A DNA stretch of 64,000 bases from assembly GCA_038025085.1 (NCBI GenBank), contig CM076143.1, positions 10,563,001 through 10,627,000 on the forward strand, in the 5' to 3' direction. A program made the translations under genes and the position numbers. Source of the stretch: Tetragonia tetragonoides (taxonomy: Eukaryota > Streptophyta > Magnoliopsida > Caryophyllales > Aizoaceae). Positions within the stretch are counted from its first letter, which is position 1. Each line of letters opens with the position of its first letter. Below, piece by piece: positions 23,897-35,719 of this stretch. The notes beneath the pieces were generated by a model. The model made no database searches, was not told where the DNA came from, and worked only from the letters and a program-made list of their open reading frames with translations.

Positions 23897-24688
23897 ATGA
23901 AAGGTGACATCATGGTAATATCAAACACAAGCTTTGAAATTGATCATTCTTTTCTCCAGGAAGATTTTAAATCATCCTCTCACAAAAAAGAAAGAGACTG
24001 GTTTCTTTCTTTTGACCAAACCAGTCAAGACAAGATCAAGACAGAATGGTTTAAGGACATTCTGAAAATGCGTGTCAATATTCCTTTCTTTTCAAGGTTT
24101 ATTACATATTCTTCAAAAAATGGAATATACAACCCTTATTCTTTACCCAGCATACAAGTACAGACAAACCTCTACAAAAAATGGCACCACACAGACAACC
24201 AAGTAACTACTTCCATCCATCCTCCCTTCACCTCCATAAATATTTCAACATCCCATGGAGAAGTTGCTGCGACTCCCTTTAAAAAGGGAAGGGAAGGAGA
24301 CGACAAGTCAAATGTTTGTCTTGAAGATATCAGAAAGGTCTACCAACAAAACAACTATTCAAACCAGATACTCCACACTATAGCCGGACAAGTAGATCAA
24401 ATCTCCACAAAGTTTGACTCTATAAGACAAAACTCAATAACCTCAAACACAAAATTTCCAAATGATATTTCAATACCACATTTCCAGCCAAGAAGCCTAC
24501 CCCTAGAAGCTGAGAAATTAGCTATTCTTCCAAATAACAGTTTATTGAATAAAATTTCTCAAAGCCTAAACAACCTATCCAAACCAAGTACTTCAAAATC
24601 AATTGCCTTGATGAATGCCAGAACAAGGAAGAAAGTGAATCGTCTTCATCTTCTGATTCTGATAGCCCACAAAAAGTCCAAGAGATAG
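23897..24688 (+). pseudogene. Pararetroviral ORF segment, role unclear
   Basis: A 263-codon open stretch between the movement and coat regions, Ser/Asn/Gln-rich with no recognised catalytic motif. By position it would be the linker or N-terminal part of a polyprotein, or a virion-associated protein. It overlaps the coat-region frame at its end (frame change near 24600-24690), as expected for a decayed polyprotein. Confidence 0.5.
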
Positions 24689-25563
24689 ATTACAACCCAG
24701 AAATAAACAAGAATAGATCTTGGAAAACCTCCACAAAAAATTACTATCCAAAACCAACACCTCCAGATATTCAATTTGAAGAAAGATCTCAATTCCAAAG
24801 CCGCTCATTTGATGGTCAAAGTGTCTATGAATGGAACATAGATGGGAAAGTAGAATGTGAGATTATTAATACGCTACAAGAAATGGGAATGGCGAGAATA
24901 GCATACAGAGCTGCAGCACCAGGGATGACTGAAGAAAGTGTTGTAGCATTGTTAATCTCAGGTTTCACTGGTCAACTCAAAAATTGGAGGGACAATTGCT
25001 TATCCCTCCAAGAAAAAACAGAGATTTTGAACAATAAAGTTTCTCAACAAGACGAACAGGAAAACGTAGCAGACGTCAGTGATGCCTGTGATTACTTAGT
25101 AGTCACTATAGCCATGTACTTCATTGGAAATCCAAAAGAAGAAATGAGCGCTTCAAAAGTCATTTTAACAAATCTCAGATGTCCAACCCTCAGTGACTAC
25201 ATTTAGTATAAGGATGTCTTCCTCACGAACGTCTTGAGAAGATCAGACTGCAATGCTTCATTTTGGAAAGAAAGATTCATTTCTGGACTTCCAAAACTAT
25301 TTGCAGAAAGAGTTCTGGTCAAATTAAAGTCAGAAACAAGATTGGAAGAAATTCCATTCGAAAATATTTCATATGGACAATTATTTGCCTTCATTAAAAA
25401 AGAAGGGTTTTTCTTATGCTCAGAACTCAAGATCCAGTCCAAGTATGGGTCAGAAAGAGCCAAATCAAGAAAAGAACTTGGTTTATTTTGTGAAGCCTTC
25501 AAAGTGGAGAAAATACAAGCCCCATCTGCTGCTAAAAGAAGAGAAAAAAAAGATATTTTCTGA
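24590..25563 (+). pseudogene. Pararetroviral coat-protein region with internal stop
   Basis: An open frame runs from about 24590 through an in-frame TAG at 25204-25206 and on to the TGA at 25561-25563. The Ser/Glu/Asp-rich lead and the block NTLQEMGMARIAYRAAAPG resemble coat-protein cores of Caulimoviridae. The continuation into the zinc-knuckle frame requires a frame change near 25563. No restored product is proposed. Confidence 0.65.
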
Positions 25564-25681
25564 TAAACGCATCTGAAGATATTTCAAAACAAGACCAACC
25601 TCTTACAATTCTCAACCATACCAACACCCAAAGCAGAAACACAACTCCAAAAAACAAACCCACAAAAAACCAACCATTGTT

Positions 25682-25723
25682 TGTTTCAAATGTGGCAAGA
25701 TAGGCCACAAAGCCAACAGATGC
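25682..25723 (+). other. CCHC zinc knuckle of the coat region
   Basis: CFKCGKIGHKANRC fits C-x2-C-x4-H-x4-C, the nucleic-acid-binding knuckle at the C-terminus of retroelement and pararetroviral coat proteins. It is followed by a Lys-rich stretch. Confidence 0.9.
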
Positions 25724-25783
25724 TCCCTCAAGAAAAAGATTAATGAAATATTTTCTCAAGACCAAGAATTACAAGCCAAACTC

Positions 25784-27127
25784 ATGGCCTTTCTTATTTC
25801 TGATGAAGAATCATCTGAAAGTGAAGCATTCATCAACCAAATCGACAATGAATCCTCAGAAGGTGAATATTCAGATGATGAATTTGCATTAATCTGTCCT
25901 ACCAAGACGATTAATGTCTTATCACAGAATAAGGATGAAAAAGAATTCATTTTTGACCTTATTCAGAGAATTGATGATCCTGAAACCCAGGCTCAATACC
26001 TCCTCAGACTAAAAAAACTTATTGACAAAGATCAACCACCTTCTCCTCAAATTACAGAACCTTTCAGCATCTCAAACGTTTTTGATAAATACCCCTCACC
26101 AAATGTCTTTCGCCAAATTACAGTCAGAGACTTGCAAACAGAGGTAAATTCCCTAAAATCTCAAGTCAAAATTCTTCAAGAAAACATATTTTCTCTAAAA
26201 AATAAAGACGTTGAACTTGATGCTAAATTTGCTCTCTTAGATTCAAAAACAACTGATAACCATCAAGCCTCTTCAACCTCGAATTCTCCCAAACAAACTC
26301 CAGAAAATGCCTTAATCCAATCTATATCCCCTGATGAACCTTTAAATGAGGAATTCCTCAGGATAATCAACAAAATATCCTTTCAAAAGTGGTATGTTAT
26401 TGTTACCCTAATAGTACAAGACTTCCGGATAGATACTGTTGCACTAATTGATAGTGGAGCAGATCAAAATTGCATAAAAGAAGGATTAATTCCTTCAAAG
26501 TACTATGAGAAAACCAAAGAACAACTCATGGCCGCCAATGCCATCCCCCTTCATATCAAATACAAACTCTCAAAAGCAACTATCTGCAATGACGGATATT
26601 GTTTCAAAAATGCCTTTACACTCACTCTTGATATCAGTAATGATATTATCCTTGGGACTCCCTTCATCACCCAAATTCATCCTTTCTTTGTGAGCCAAGA
26701 AGGAATTAGTACCAAAATTATGGGAAGAGTGATCACCTTTAGATTTCTTTCTCCCATAAAACAAAAAGAAATCTCCCAACTACAGAACAACTCTGTCTAT
26801 AAACAAATTAATCTAATTCAAAATAAAAAGTCTCTCATTTGTTCTTTAAAAGAAGAAATTTCTTTCAAAAGAATAGATGAACAGCTTCAAAATCCCTCCT
26901 TAAAAAGAAAAATCTCCATGTTGGAAGAAACCTTTAAAAATGAACTTTGCTCAGACCTTCCAAATGCTTTTTGGGATAGGAAGAGACAGGTTGTAACTCT
27001 TCGTTATGAAAAGAATTTTACAGAGAAAAATATTCCAACCAAAGCTAGGCCTATTCAAATGAACCAAGAACTCCTAGAATTCTGTAAACAAGAAATTCAA
27101 TCCCATCTGGACAAAAAAACTCATTAG
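25784..27127 (+). pseudogene. Pararetroviral aspartic protease and start of RT region
   Basis: A 447-codon open frame. It starts with an acidic segment following the zinc knuckle in the same frame. A probable coiled-coil stretch lies around codons 110-160. A retropepsin-type active site, LIDSGADQNC (Asp codon at 26450-26452), lies near codon 223. The C-terminal part leads into the reverse transcriptase domain. It ends in TAG at 27125-27127, just after a run of seven A, which suggests a frameshift because RT-like sequence resumes in another frame. Confidence 0.75.
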
Positions 27128-27129
27128 AA

Positions 27130-27508
27130 ATTCTAAATCCCCTTGGAGCAATGCTGCTTTCTACGTAATGAAACAGGCATAAAAAGAGCGAGGCGTTTCA
27201 AGATTAGTTATCAATTACAAACCTGTAAACAAAGTCCTACAATGTATAAGATATCCTATTCCAAATAAAAGAGATTTATTAAACAGACTTTATGACGCAA
27301 AAATATTTTCAAAATTTGACCTAAAATCAGGATTTTTGCAAATTCAAATTGCGGAACAGGACCGATATAAGACAGCATTTACAGTTCCATTTGGACATTA
27401 TGAATGGAATATAATGCCGTTTGAATTTCAACATATTATGAATGATATTTTCAATTCTTTTACTACTTTCATTATCGTCTATATTGATGATGTTCTTATT
27501 TTCAATAC
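27130..27508 (+). pseudogene. Pararetroviral reverse transcriptase, truncated after YIDD
   Basis: Reverse transcriptase motifs are visible: SRLVINYKPVN, YPIPNKRDLL, FSKFDLKSGF and the active-site YIDDVLIFN (YIDD at 27480-27491). A TAA at 27179-27181 breaks the frame upstream. Sequence similarity ends right after the active-site motif, where the array unit starts (GCTGAAGAG at 27511). The region is dead as an enzyme. Confidence 0.85.
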
Positions 27509-27865
27509 TAGCTGAAGAGAAACAAAAGGAACTCGTACGTTTCAATCTTTCACAAAATATTCACTTTTGAGCATTCTTCCACTTATTTCCTGTTACCCTT
27601 ACAGAATCGAATTCAATCCATAATTGTAATCCTCTACAAGATATAAAGGTACTTTCAATTCCCTATACCTTCGATTATTTTTGTATGCTTAATCTGTTTT
27701 CTCCCTTTTTTCCTTAATGATTTGTTAGGTTTTGATCCTATTAGGGCTCTTAAATCAACAAGTTGCTAATGACTTTCTATCAATATTATCATCAATAACT
27801 ATTATCAATTTGTTTTTTGAGCCACCATGTTTTTATTCTTTTGGTAGCACTCCAATTTGCATCTA

Positions 27866-28282
27866 ATGGCGAAAGAGGGCGACAAAAAATAGAAACAAGG
27901 GAACGACACAACCCGTTGTGCAGCCACGGTAAGACGTTTGAAGATGTACAAAAGTCGACCAAAGCGTGATCGCAAAGGCAAGATTAAAAAGCAAGAATAG
28001 CAGTCTAAGGATTTGCCTTGCACTCGAATCCTACCCGATCCTTGCTATTTCGGAAACACAAGAGTTATTAGCCAAAAGGATCTCGAGAATTTTCGTGAGG
28101 AATATCAAAGCCTTACGTCGAGGAATTCTAGTAACGTCGAGTTGAAAAGATCAAAAGTGAAGGAGAAGGAGAAGGAGAAGGAGAAGAAGTCATCCACCAT
28201 GAAAGCAATTTCGGATGTTGTTTTATCTCAGCAGGTTGAAGATGTGCCTGTTAAAAGTGATTTCTACGGAGGCAAGAAATAG
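27866..28282 (+). pseudogene. NUG2/NOG2-like nucleolar GTPase 5' fragment, copy 1
   Basis: The ATG-led frame has the N-terminal NGP1NT-type region of nuclear/nucleolar GTPase 2, a 60S ribosome assembly factor: AATVRRLKMYKSRPKRDRKG, then after a stop YFGNTRVISQKDLENF. The GTPase domain is absent; instead the frame runs into an unrelated Lys/Glu-rich tail ending GGKK and TAG. This copy has two in-frame stops, one private near codon 9 (AAATAG) and the TAG shared by all copies after KIKKQE. A probable 5' UTR with an intron precedes it (donor AAAG/GTACTTTC), so the fragment is genomic rather than a retrocopy. Confidence 0.8.
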
Positions 28283-28299
28283 GAGGAAGAAATTAAAGG

Positions 28300-28614
28300 T
28301 TTGTTTTTCTAAAAGTAGGGTTTCTAGTGTTTTTCAATTACTTATTATTGATGAGGACATTCTTGAGTTAGCGTCTAATTTTACTTGTGTCGTTTGGTCG
28401 TTTGTTTTTAGGCAAGGAGATAAAATAGCTTATGAATTAGTTATAGCGACTTAGCGTATGTGAAAGACTGAAATCTTGAGAAGTGGGGTGTTGTTTTTAA
28501 GACTCAGAGTATCCGAGTAACATCTCTAATGTAATTGCATTGCTTTGATATTTTACTTCTAATGAAAAGTTAGTACCGTACTTTACAGTCCTCCACTCAA
28601 AAAAAAAAAAAAAG
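28300..28614 (+). mobile_element. LINE-like 3' end with RNase H relic, unit 1
   Basis: The frame ending LELASNFTCVVWSFVFRQGD then KIAYEL resembles the C-terminal RNase H-like segment of plant LINE or RNase H-type proteins. It is followed by a roughly 140 bp 3' region and a poly(A) run at about 28599-28613. It begins where NUG2 similarity has ended, so a 5'-truncated insertion is plausible. No target duplication was identified. Confidence 0.5.
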
Positions 28615-28859
28615 AGGGGATTTTGCTTATCCTATGTTTGAGAGTTTTGTAAAATGGTGGAGGAAACTATAGACAAGTGATAGTGTAAAACAATAGGAAA
28701 ATACAGTCTAGTTATAACTTGGGGCTTTTTTACATATATGACTAGTCTATTTTCTATAATTTTTCCTCCTCAAAACTAAGCATAGCAAATTTGATTATCA
28801 CAGTATATATCTTTTTACTTGTTAGCATGGAAAATATATTGAAAGCATATAAAGGCAAT

Positions 28860-30370
28860 GTAGTTTAGAGCTTGTGCAATACTAACAACACATCAACTTT
28901 TATTGTAAATGATAAAAAACACAAAGTTCTCAAACTTAAACAACACAAATACTAAGCGAACACAATAAAAGATTAGGCCATTCAACAACAATTCTTAAGG
29001 AAATTAAACAAACACTACACGAACACCGTGAATTGAAAGACTTCTCCAACAATAGCTAGCATAAGTTCTCAGTTCTCAGTTCTCTGATCCAAACATGTAA
29101 CAACATCTAACACATTTTATTCCAAAGGTGGAACTCTCCCTCCGGCTGCCACGATGTCCTGCTCGAGCTACAATCATCAAGAAGTGTAAAAAACGACGTC
29201 ATTATCATTACATATAGGGTGCGACTCGTTTACTTGACAGTAATGTATGCAATGCAATCATTTTGAAAATAAACACCACCTAAGTTTAAAAAATTATAAA
29301 TCTTGCTTCAATGGATTGGATTTGAAAAAAAATCATCAAAATGAGATATATGTCTTATAAAAGTTGGGTCATTTCCTGGCGGTGATGACATGTAAGATGA
29401 CACTTAAGAGGAAATGTTTGTGTGAAGATTACATGTAGATACCACATGCGTACAACTTGGTTAAATAACAATAAATGACACTTCTAACAATACCGGCCTT
29501 AACTATTTGATGTCATATGTATTTAACTTGACCTTTAATTTTTTATAGCATAAATGAAATTTATTTAAATGGTAAGTTCCTACGTTCGTAGATGATCTAC
29601 TTAACTAATCTGAATTGGATTAAACTAAATTGAACTAATAATAAATTGAGAAAATAAAGTCTTAGTATACTCGAAGAAAAGTTTATTAATCTTTATCTTT
29701 TTTTTTTCTTTATAGAATTTTGATGTAGGCTAAAATTATGTTTATAAATCAATCTTTTTTACATTCATTCTAATTTTGATGTAGATTGATTTAAAGGGAC
29801 ATTTCATACCAAAAATATTAAAATAGTCAAATGTAGAATTAGCTATGCAGTATAAAACAGGCATGAGGTATCACTTAGGAAGTTATTTTCATTTTCGAGA
29901 GGTAATCACGAGTCCGTGGGAGCATGGAGATAAAACTAGTATATATATATAATTTTGGGTAAGATCGCTGGTAATGTGACAAGTGTCACACTTGGTTAGT
30001 ATTTATTTTTTTATTCTTTTATTTTGGTTCTTATTATGGTGAGTAGTATATTGTCAAAAATAAATATCATATAATAATTTCTATAACCTATTCATATACT
30101 TATTTTTATTTAATATTAAACACTAATACAACCTAAAATAGCATTAATCTTCCGCATTAACATTGTCAATCTTAACTTTTGACTATTCAGATATTGTAAG
30201 CATGCTTGACTTGACAATTAGTTGTCTATTAAATTCTATTTGCTATTCAAAAAATAATTAAAATTGCATGTGACGTACAAATGTCATAATTTGATAAATC
30301 TAAAATGACATCATATCAAGTTTTAACGTTATCAAAATTATAAGAAATTTAATTGAGTATTGATGATGAG
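28860..30370. other. AT-rich body of unit 1, no gene
   Basis: The same stretch recurs in units 2 and 3. It shows no ORF with recognisable content. A block near 29150-29175 (CTGCTCGAGCTACAATCAT) resembles CCTCGAGCTACAATCCTGT in the LTR at the window end (near 63755), so a piece of an LTR may be included. A possible second Helitron-like terminus (CACGAGTCCGTG then AAACTAGT) lies near 29908-29941. Confidence 0.4.
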
Positions 30371-30383
30371 TATTTGGGGAATA

Positions 30384-30500
<117 letters not shown>

Positions 30501-31028
30501 TTTTCCTAGATGGTGAGTTGTCGCAATTGTTTTTTCCATTTGAAAGGAAGTTAGCCTTCCCGTTTCTAAATTCGAATTAGTCACATATAGGGCCGGTCTG
30601 ATCAAACCATCAATTGTTTAATAACAAAAATAAAATTAATTGGTATAAGCGTATGTTACGTGAAAATGCACTATTATTTGTGAGGATAATCATCATTTAT
30701 ATGATAGTGGTCAAATTTTAATTAAGTTTTATATTTGAGGGTATAAACATATGTTAAATATGTGACTAAATTTTGCACGGATAAGCGAAAATAAAATTAC
30801 ATGTTTCACATTTGTTGTGCAATTTGTTAAGTTATATTTTAGATGTACAATTGCAAGTTAGGTGACAAATTATAGATATTTGTTTTTAATAGGACAATGA
30901 TAAGTAATATGACACGTAAACTTTTGGCCAATCACTATATTCTTTATTCTATATATACCTTTTTATAATTTTAAAAACATCAAAAATTTAGCTGATAATA
31001 TTAAACATATAGTGATAAACGGACAATC

Positions 31029-31054
31029 CGTGCGTGGCACGAGTTATTTCCTAG
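31029..31054 (+). mobile_element. Helitron-like 3' terminus, unit 1
   Basis: A 5 bp hairpin CGTGC-GTG-GCACG is followed 9 bp later by CTAG and then T, as in plant Helitron ends. The hairpin persists in unit 2 (loop changed to GTA; CTAG at 34994-34997) and in unit 3 (one G-T pair; CTAG at 38829-38832). The matching 5' TC end was not found. Confidence 0.4.
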
Positions 31055-31070
31055 TGTAAAGATAAACTTT

Positions 31071-31084
31071 GGACGGAGGGAGTA
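31071..31084 (-). mobile_element. Stowaway-type terminus
   Basis: GGACGGAGGGAG followed by TA is the reverse complement of the classic Stowaway end CTCCCTCCGTCC with its TA target. Only this end was found, so the element is partial. It recurs in units 2 and 3. Confidence 0.45.
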
Positions 31085-31130
31085 ATTCAGTTCAATTCAG
31101 TTCGGGTGAATTTATCAAACGGACTCTAAA

Positions 31131-31342
31131 GGTGACCCTATTTTTCTGTGAGCACTACCATTGCTCCAAGCTGGAAGTAAGCAAGGTCGTGTGTTCGAAT
31201 CTTGTGAAAGGAAACTACTTACTGGGAGCACTTTAGCCTTTGTGTGGCCGACTCGATGCAAACCTGATTAGTCTTGGCCCAAAGAGCTGAGTTGAACTTG
31301 TGGTTAAACCCAAAAAACAAAATTAAAATAAAAAATAAAAAA
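31131..31342 (+). repeat. SINE-like element, unit 1
   Basis: A tRNA-like B box GTTCGAATC near 31192 follows a plausible promoter head. A roughly 120 bp body is shared by all units (CTTTGTGTGGCCGACT, GCCCAAAGAGCTGAGTTGAA), and the 3' end is A-rich (31306-31342). It is a different family from the minus-strand SINEs in EMC2. Target duplication not identified. Confidence 0.55.
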
Positions 31343-31776
31343 TGGGAATACCCTAACAAAAAAACAAACAAAAACGGACAACACCTAAAAAAAAAAAAAA
31401 ACCTATACTGAAAAAGCCCTAGCCGAAGAGAAACAAAAGGAACTCGTACGTTTCAATCTTTCACAAAATATTCACTTTTGAGCATTCTTCCACTTATTTC
31501 CTGTTACCCTTACAGAATCGAATTCAATCCATAATTGTAATCCTCTACAAGATATAAAGGTACTTTCAATTCCCTATACCTTTGATTATTTTTGTATGCT
31601 TAATCTGTTTTCTCCTTTTTTTCCTTAATGATTTGTTAGGTTTTGATCCTATTAGGGCTCTTAAATCAACAAGTTGCTAATGACTTGCTATCAATATTAT
31701 CATCAATAACTATTATCAATTTGTTTTTTGAGCCACCATGTTTTTATTCTTTTGGTAGCACTCCAATTTGCATCTA

Positions 31777-32187
31777 ATGGCGAAAGAGGGCGACAAAAAG
31801 CAGAAATAAGGGAACGGCACAACCCGTAGTGCAGCCACGGTAAGACGTTTGAAGATGTACAAAAGTCGACCAAAGCGTGATCGCAAAGGCAAGATTAAAA
31901 AGCAAGAATAGCAGTCTAAGGATTTGCCTTGCACTCGAATCCTACCCGATCCTCGCTATTTCGGAAACACAAGAGTTATTAGCCAAAAGGATCTCGAGAA
32001 TTTTCGTGAGGAATATCAAAGCCTTACGTCGAGGAATTCTAGTAACGTCGAGTTGAAAAGATCAAAAGTGAAGGAGAAGGAGAAGGAGAAGAAGTCATCC
32101 ACCATGAAAGCAATTTCGGATGTTGTTTTATCTCAGCAGGTTGAAGATGTGCCTGTTAAATGTGATTTCTACGAAGGCAAGAAATAG
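31777..32187 (+). pseudogene. NUG2/NOG2-like 5' fragment, copy 2
   Basis: Same structure as copy 1. It carries a TAA after KKQK (AAATAA), shared with copy 4, plus the common TAG after KIKKQE. The tail reads FYEGKK, also shared with copy 4. It is followed by the LINE-like end to the poly(A) at about 32515. Confidence 0.8.
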
Positions 32188-32209
32188 GAGGAAGAAATTA
32201 AAGGTTTGT

Positions 32210-32515
32210 TTTTCTAAAAGTATTGGTTCTAGTGTTTTTCAATTACTTATTATTGATGAGGACATTCTTGAGTTAGAGTCTAATTTTACTTGTGTCGTTT
32301 GGTCTTTTGTTTTTAGGCAAGGAGATAGAATAGCTTATGAATTAGTTATAGCGACTTAACGTATGTGAAAGACTGAAATCTTGAGAAGTGGGGTGTTGTT
32401 TTTAAGACTTAGAGTATCCGAGTAACATCTCTAATGTAATTGCATTGCTTTGATATTTTACTTCTAATGAAAAGTTAGTACCCTACTTTACAGTCCTCCA
32501 CTCAAAAAAAAAAAA
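32210..32515 (+). mobile_element. LINE-like 3' end with RNase H relic, unit 2
   Basis: As in unit 1, but the residue pair reads GDRIAYEL (as in unit 4) rather than GDKIAYEL. Poly(A) is at about 32503-32514. Confidence 0.5.
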
Positions 32516-34286
32516 GAGGGAATTTTGCTTATCCTATGTTTGAGAGTTTTGTAAAATGGTGGAGGAAACTATAGACAAGTGATAGTGTAAAACAATAGGA
32601 AAATACAGTCTAGTTATAACTTGGGGCTTTTTTACATATATGACTAGTCTATTTTCTATAATTTTTCCTCCTCAAAAACTAAGCATAGCAAATTTGATTA
32701 TCACAGTATATATCTTTTTACTTGTTAGCATGGAAAATATATTGAAAGCATATAAAGGCAATGCAGTTTAGAGCTTGTGCAATACTAACAACACATCAAC
32801 TTTTATTGTAAATGATAAACAACACAAAGTTCTCAAACTTAAACAATACAAATACTACGCGAACACAATAAAAGATTAGGCAATTCAACAACAATTCTTA
32901 AGGAAATTAAACAAACACTACACGAACACCATGAATTGAAAGACTTCTCCAACAATAGCTAGCACAAGTTCTCAGTTCTCAATTCTCTGATCCAAACATG
33001 TAACAACATCTAACACATTTTATTCCAAAGGTGGAACTCTCCCTCCGGCTGCCACGATGTCCTGCTCGAGCTACAATCATCAAGAAGTGTAAAAAACGAC
33101 GTCATTATCATTACATATAGGGTGCGGCTCGTTTACTTGACAGTAATGTATGCAATGCAATCATTTTGAAAATAAACGCCACCTAAGTTTAAAAAATTCT
33201 AAATCTTGCTTCAATGGATTGGATTTGAAAAAAAATCGTCAAAATTAGATATATGTCTTATAAAAGTTGGGTCATTTCCTGGCGGTGATGACATGTAAGA
33301 TGACACTTAAGAGGAAATGTTTGTGTGAAGATTACATGTAGATACCACATGCGTACAACTTGGTCAAATAACAATAAATGACACTTCGAACAATACCGGC
33401 CTTAACTATTTGATGTCATACGTATTTAACTTGACCTTTAATTTTTTATAGCATAAATGAAATTTATTTAAATGGTACGTTCCTACGTTCGTAGATGATC
33501 TACTTAACTAATCTGAATTGGATTAAACTAAATTGAACTAATAATAAATTGAGAAAATAAAGTCTTAGTATACTCGAAGAAAAGTTTATTAATCTTTATC
33601 TTTTTTTTTTCTTTTTAGAATTTTGATGTAGGCTAAAATTATGTTTATAAATCAATCTTTTTTACATTCATTCTAATTTTGATGTAGATTGATTTAAAGG
33701 GACATTTAATACCAAAAATATTAAAATAGTCAAATGTAGAATTAGCTATGCAGTATAAAACAGGCATGAGGTATCACTTAGGAAGTTATTTTCATTTTCG
33801 AGAGATAATCACGAGTCCGTGGGAGCATGGAGATAAAACTAGTATATATATATAATTTTGGGTAAGATCGCTGGTAATGTGACAAGTGTCACACTTGGTT
33901 AGTATTTATTTTTTTATTCTTTTATTTTGGTTCTTATTATGGTGAGTAGTGAATTGTCAAAAATAAATATCATATAATAATTGCTATAACCTATTCATAT
34001 TTCTTATTTTTATTTAATATTAAACACTAATACAACCTAAAATAGCATTAATCTTCCGCTTTAACATTGTCAATCTTAACTTTTGACTATTCAGGTATTG
34101 TAAGCATGCTTGACTTGACAATTAGCTGTCTATTAAATTCTATTTTCTATTCAAAAAATAATTAAAATTGCATGTGACGTACAAATGTCATAATTTGATA
34201 AATCTAAAATGAAATCATGTCAAGTTTTAACGTTATCAAATTTATAAGAACTTTAATTGAGTATTGATGATGAGTATTTGGAGAAT

Positions 34287-34294
34287 AGATGCAC

Positions 34295-34362
<68 letters not shown>
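34287..34362. repeat. (TA)n tract, unit 2
   Basis: About 75 bp of TA, followed by the unique block starting AAAACAAGTTTTATG that unit 1 lacks. Confidence 0.95.
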
Positions 34363-34367
<5 letters not shown>

Positions 34368-35073
34368 AGTTTTATGTAATTGTGGGTATAAGCGCAGTTA
34401 ACTTACAAGAGTCGCATTTTGAGGACTTACCTATTATTTTTCATTTTCCTAGATGGTGAGTTGTCTCAATTGTTTTTTCCATTTGAAAGGAAGTTAGCCT
34501 TCCCATTTCTAAATTCGAATTAGTCACATATAGGGCCGGTCTGATCAAAACGACAATTGTTTAATAACAAAAATAAAATTAATTGGTATAAGCGTATGTT
34601 ACGTGAAAATGTACTATTATTTGTGAGGATAATCATCATTTATATGATAGTGGTCAAATTTTAATTAAGTTTTATATTTGAGGGTATAAACATATGTTAA
34701 ATATGTGACTAAATTTTGCACGGATAAGTGAAAATAAAATTACATGTTTCACATTTGTTGTGCAATTTGTTAAGTTATATTTTAGATGTACAATTGCAAG
34801 TTAGGTGACAAATTATAGATATTTGTTTTTAATAGGACAATGATAAGTAATATGACACGTAAACTTTTGGCCAATCACTATATTCTTTATTCTATATATA
34901 CCTTTTTATAATTTAAAAAACTTCAAAAATTTAGCTGATAATATTAAACATATAGTGATAAACGGACAATCCGTGCGTAGCACGAGTTATTTCCTAGTGT
35001 AAAGATAAACTTTGGACGGAGGGAGTAATTCAGTTCAATTCAGTTCGGGTGAATTTATCAAACGGACTCTAAA

Positions 35074-35288
35074 GGTGACCCTATTTTTCTGTGAGCACTA
35101 CCATTGCTCCAAGCTGGAAGTAAGCAAGGTCGTGTGTTCGAATCTTGTGAAAGGAAACTACTTACTGGGAGCACTTTAGCCTTTGTGTGGCCGACTTGAT
35201 GCAAACCTGATTAGTCTTGGCCCAAAGAGCTGAGTTGAACTTGTGATTAAACCCAAAAAAAAAAAAAAATTAAAAAAAAAAAAAAAAA
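35074..35288 (+). repeat. SINE-like element, unit 2
   Basis: Copy of the element at 31131-31342. Its A-rich tail has become almost pure A (about 35253-35287). Confidence 0.55.
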
Positions 35289-35719
35289 TGGGAATACCCT
35301 ATCAAAAAAACAAACAAAAACGGACAACACCTAAAAAAAAAAAAACCTATACTGAAAAAGCCCTAGCCGAAGAGAAACAAAAGGAACTCGTACGTTTCAA
35401 TCTTTCACAAAATATTCATTTTTGAGCATTCTTCCACTTATTTCCTGTTACCCTTACAGAATCGAGTTCAATCCATAATTGTAATCCTCTACAAGATATA
35501 AAGGTACTTTCAATTCCCTATACCTTCGATTATTTTTGTATGCTTAATCTGTTTTCTCCCTTTTTTCCTTAATGATTTGTTAGGTTTTGATCCTATTAGG
35601 GCTCTTAAATCAACAAGTTGCTAATGACTTGCTATCAATATTATCATTAATAACTATAAAAATTTGTTTTTTGAGCCACCATGTTTTTAATCTTTTGGTA
35701 GCACTCCAATTTGCATCTA

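Larger units (their letters stand above)
22326..27508 (+). mobile_element. Endogenous pararetrovirus (Caulimoviridae), decayed and truncated
   Basis: The region order movement protein, coat protein with CCHC knuckle, aspartic protease, reverse transcriptase matches Caulimoviridae. Decay is extensive: the movement region is split by a hAT insertion (22523-23091) and a reading-frame break near 23312; the middle regions occupy different frames; a TAG at 25204-25206 interrupts the coat region; frame changes occur near 25563 and 27127; a TAA is at 27179-27181. The right end stops just after the reverse transcriptase active site where the tandem array begins, so thumb, RNase H and everything beyond are missing. 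Genus cannot be assigned by eye. It is not replication-competent. Confidence 0.85.
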
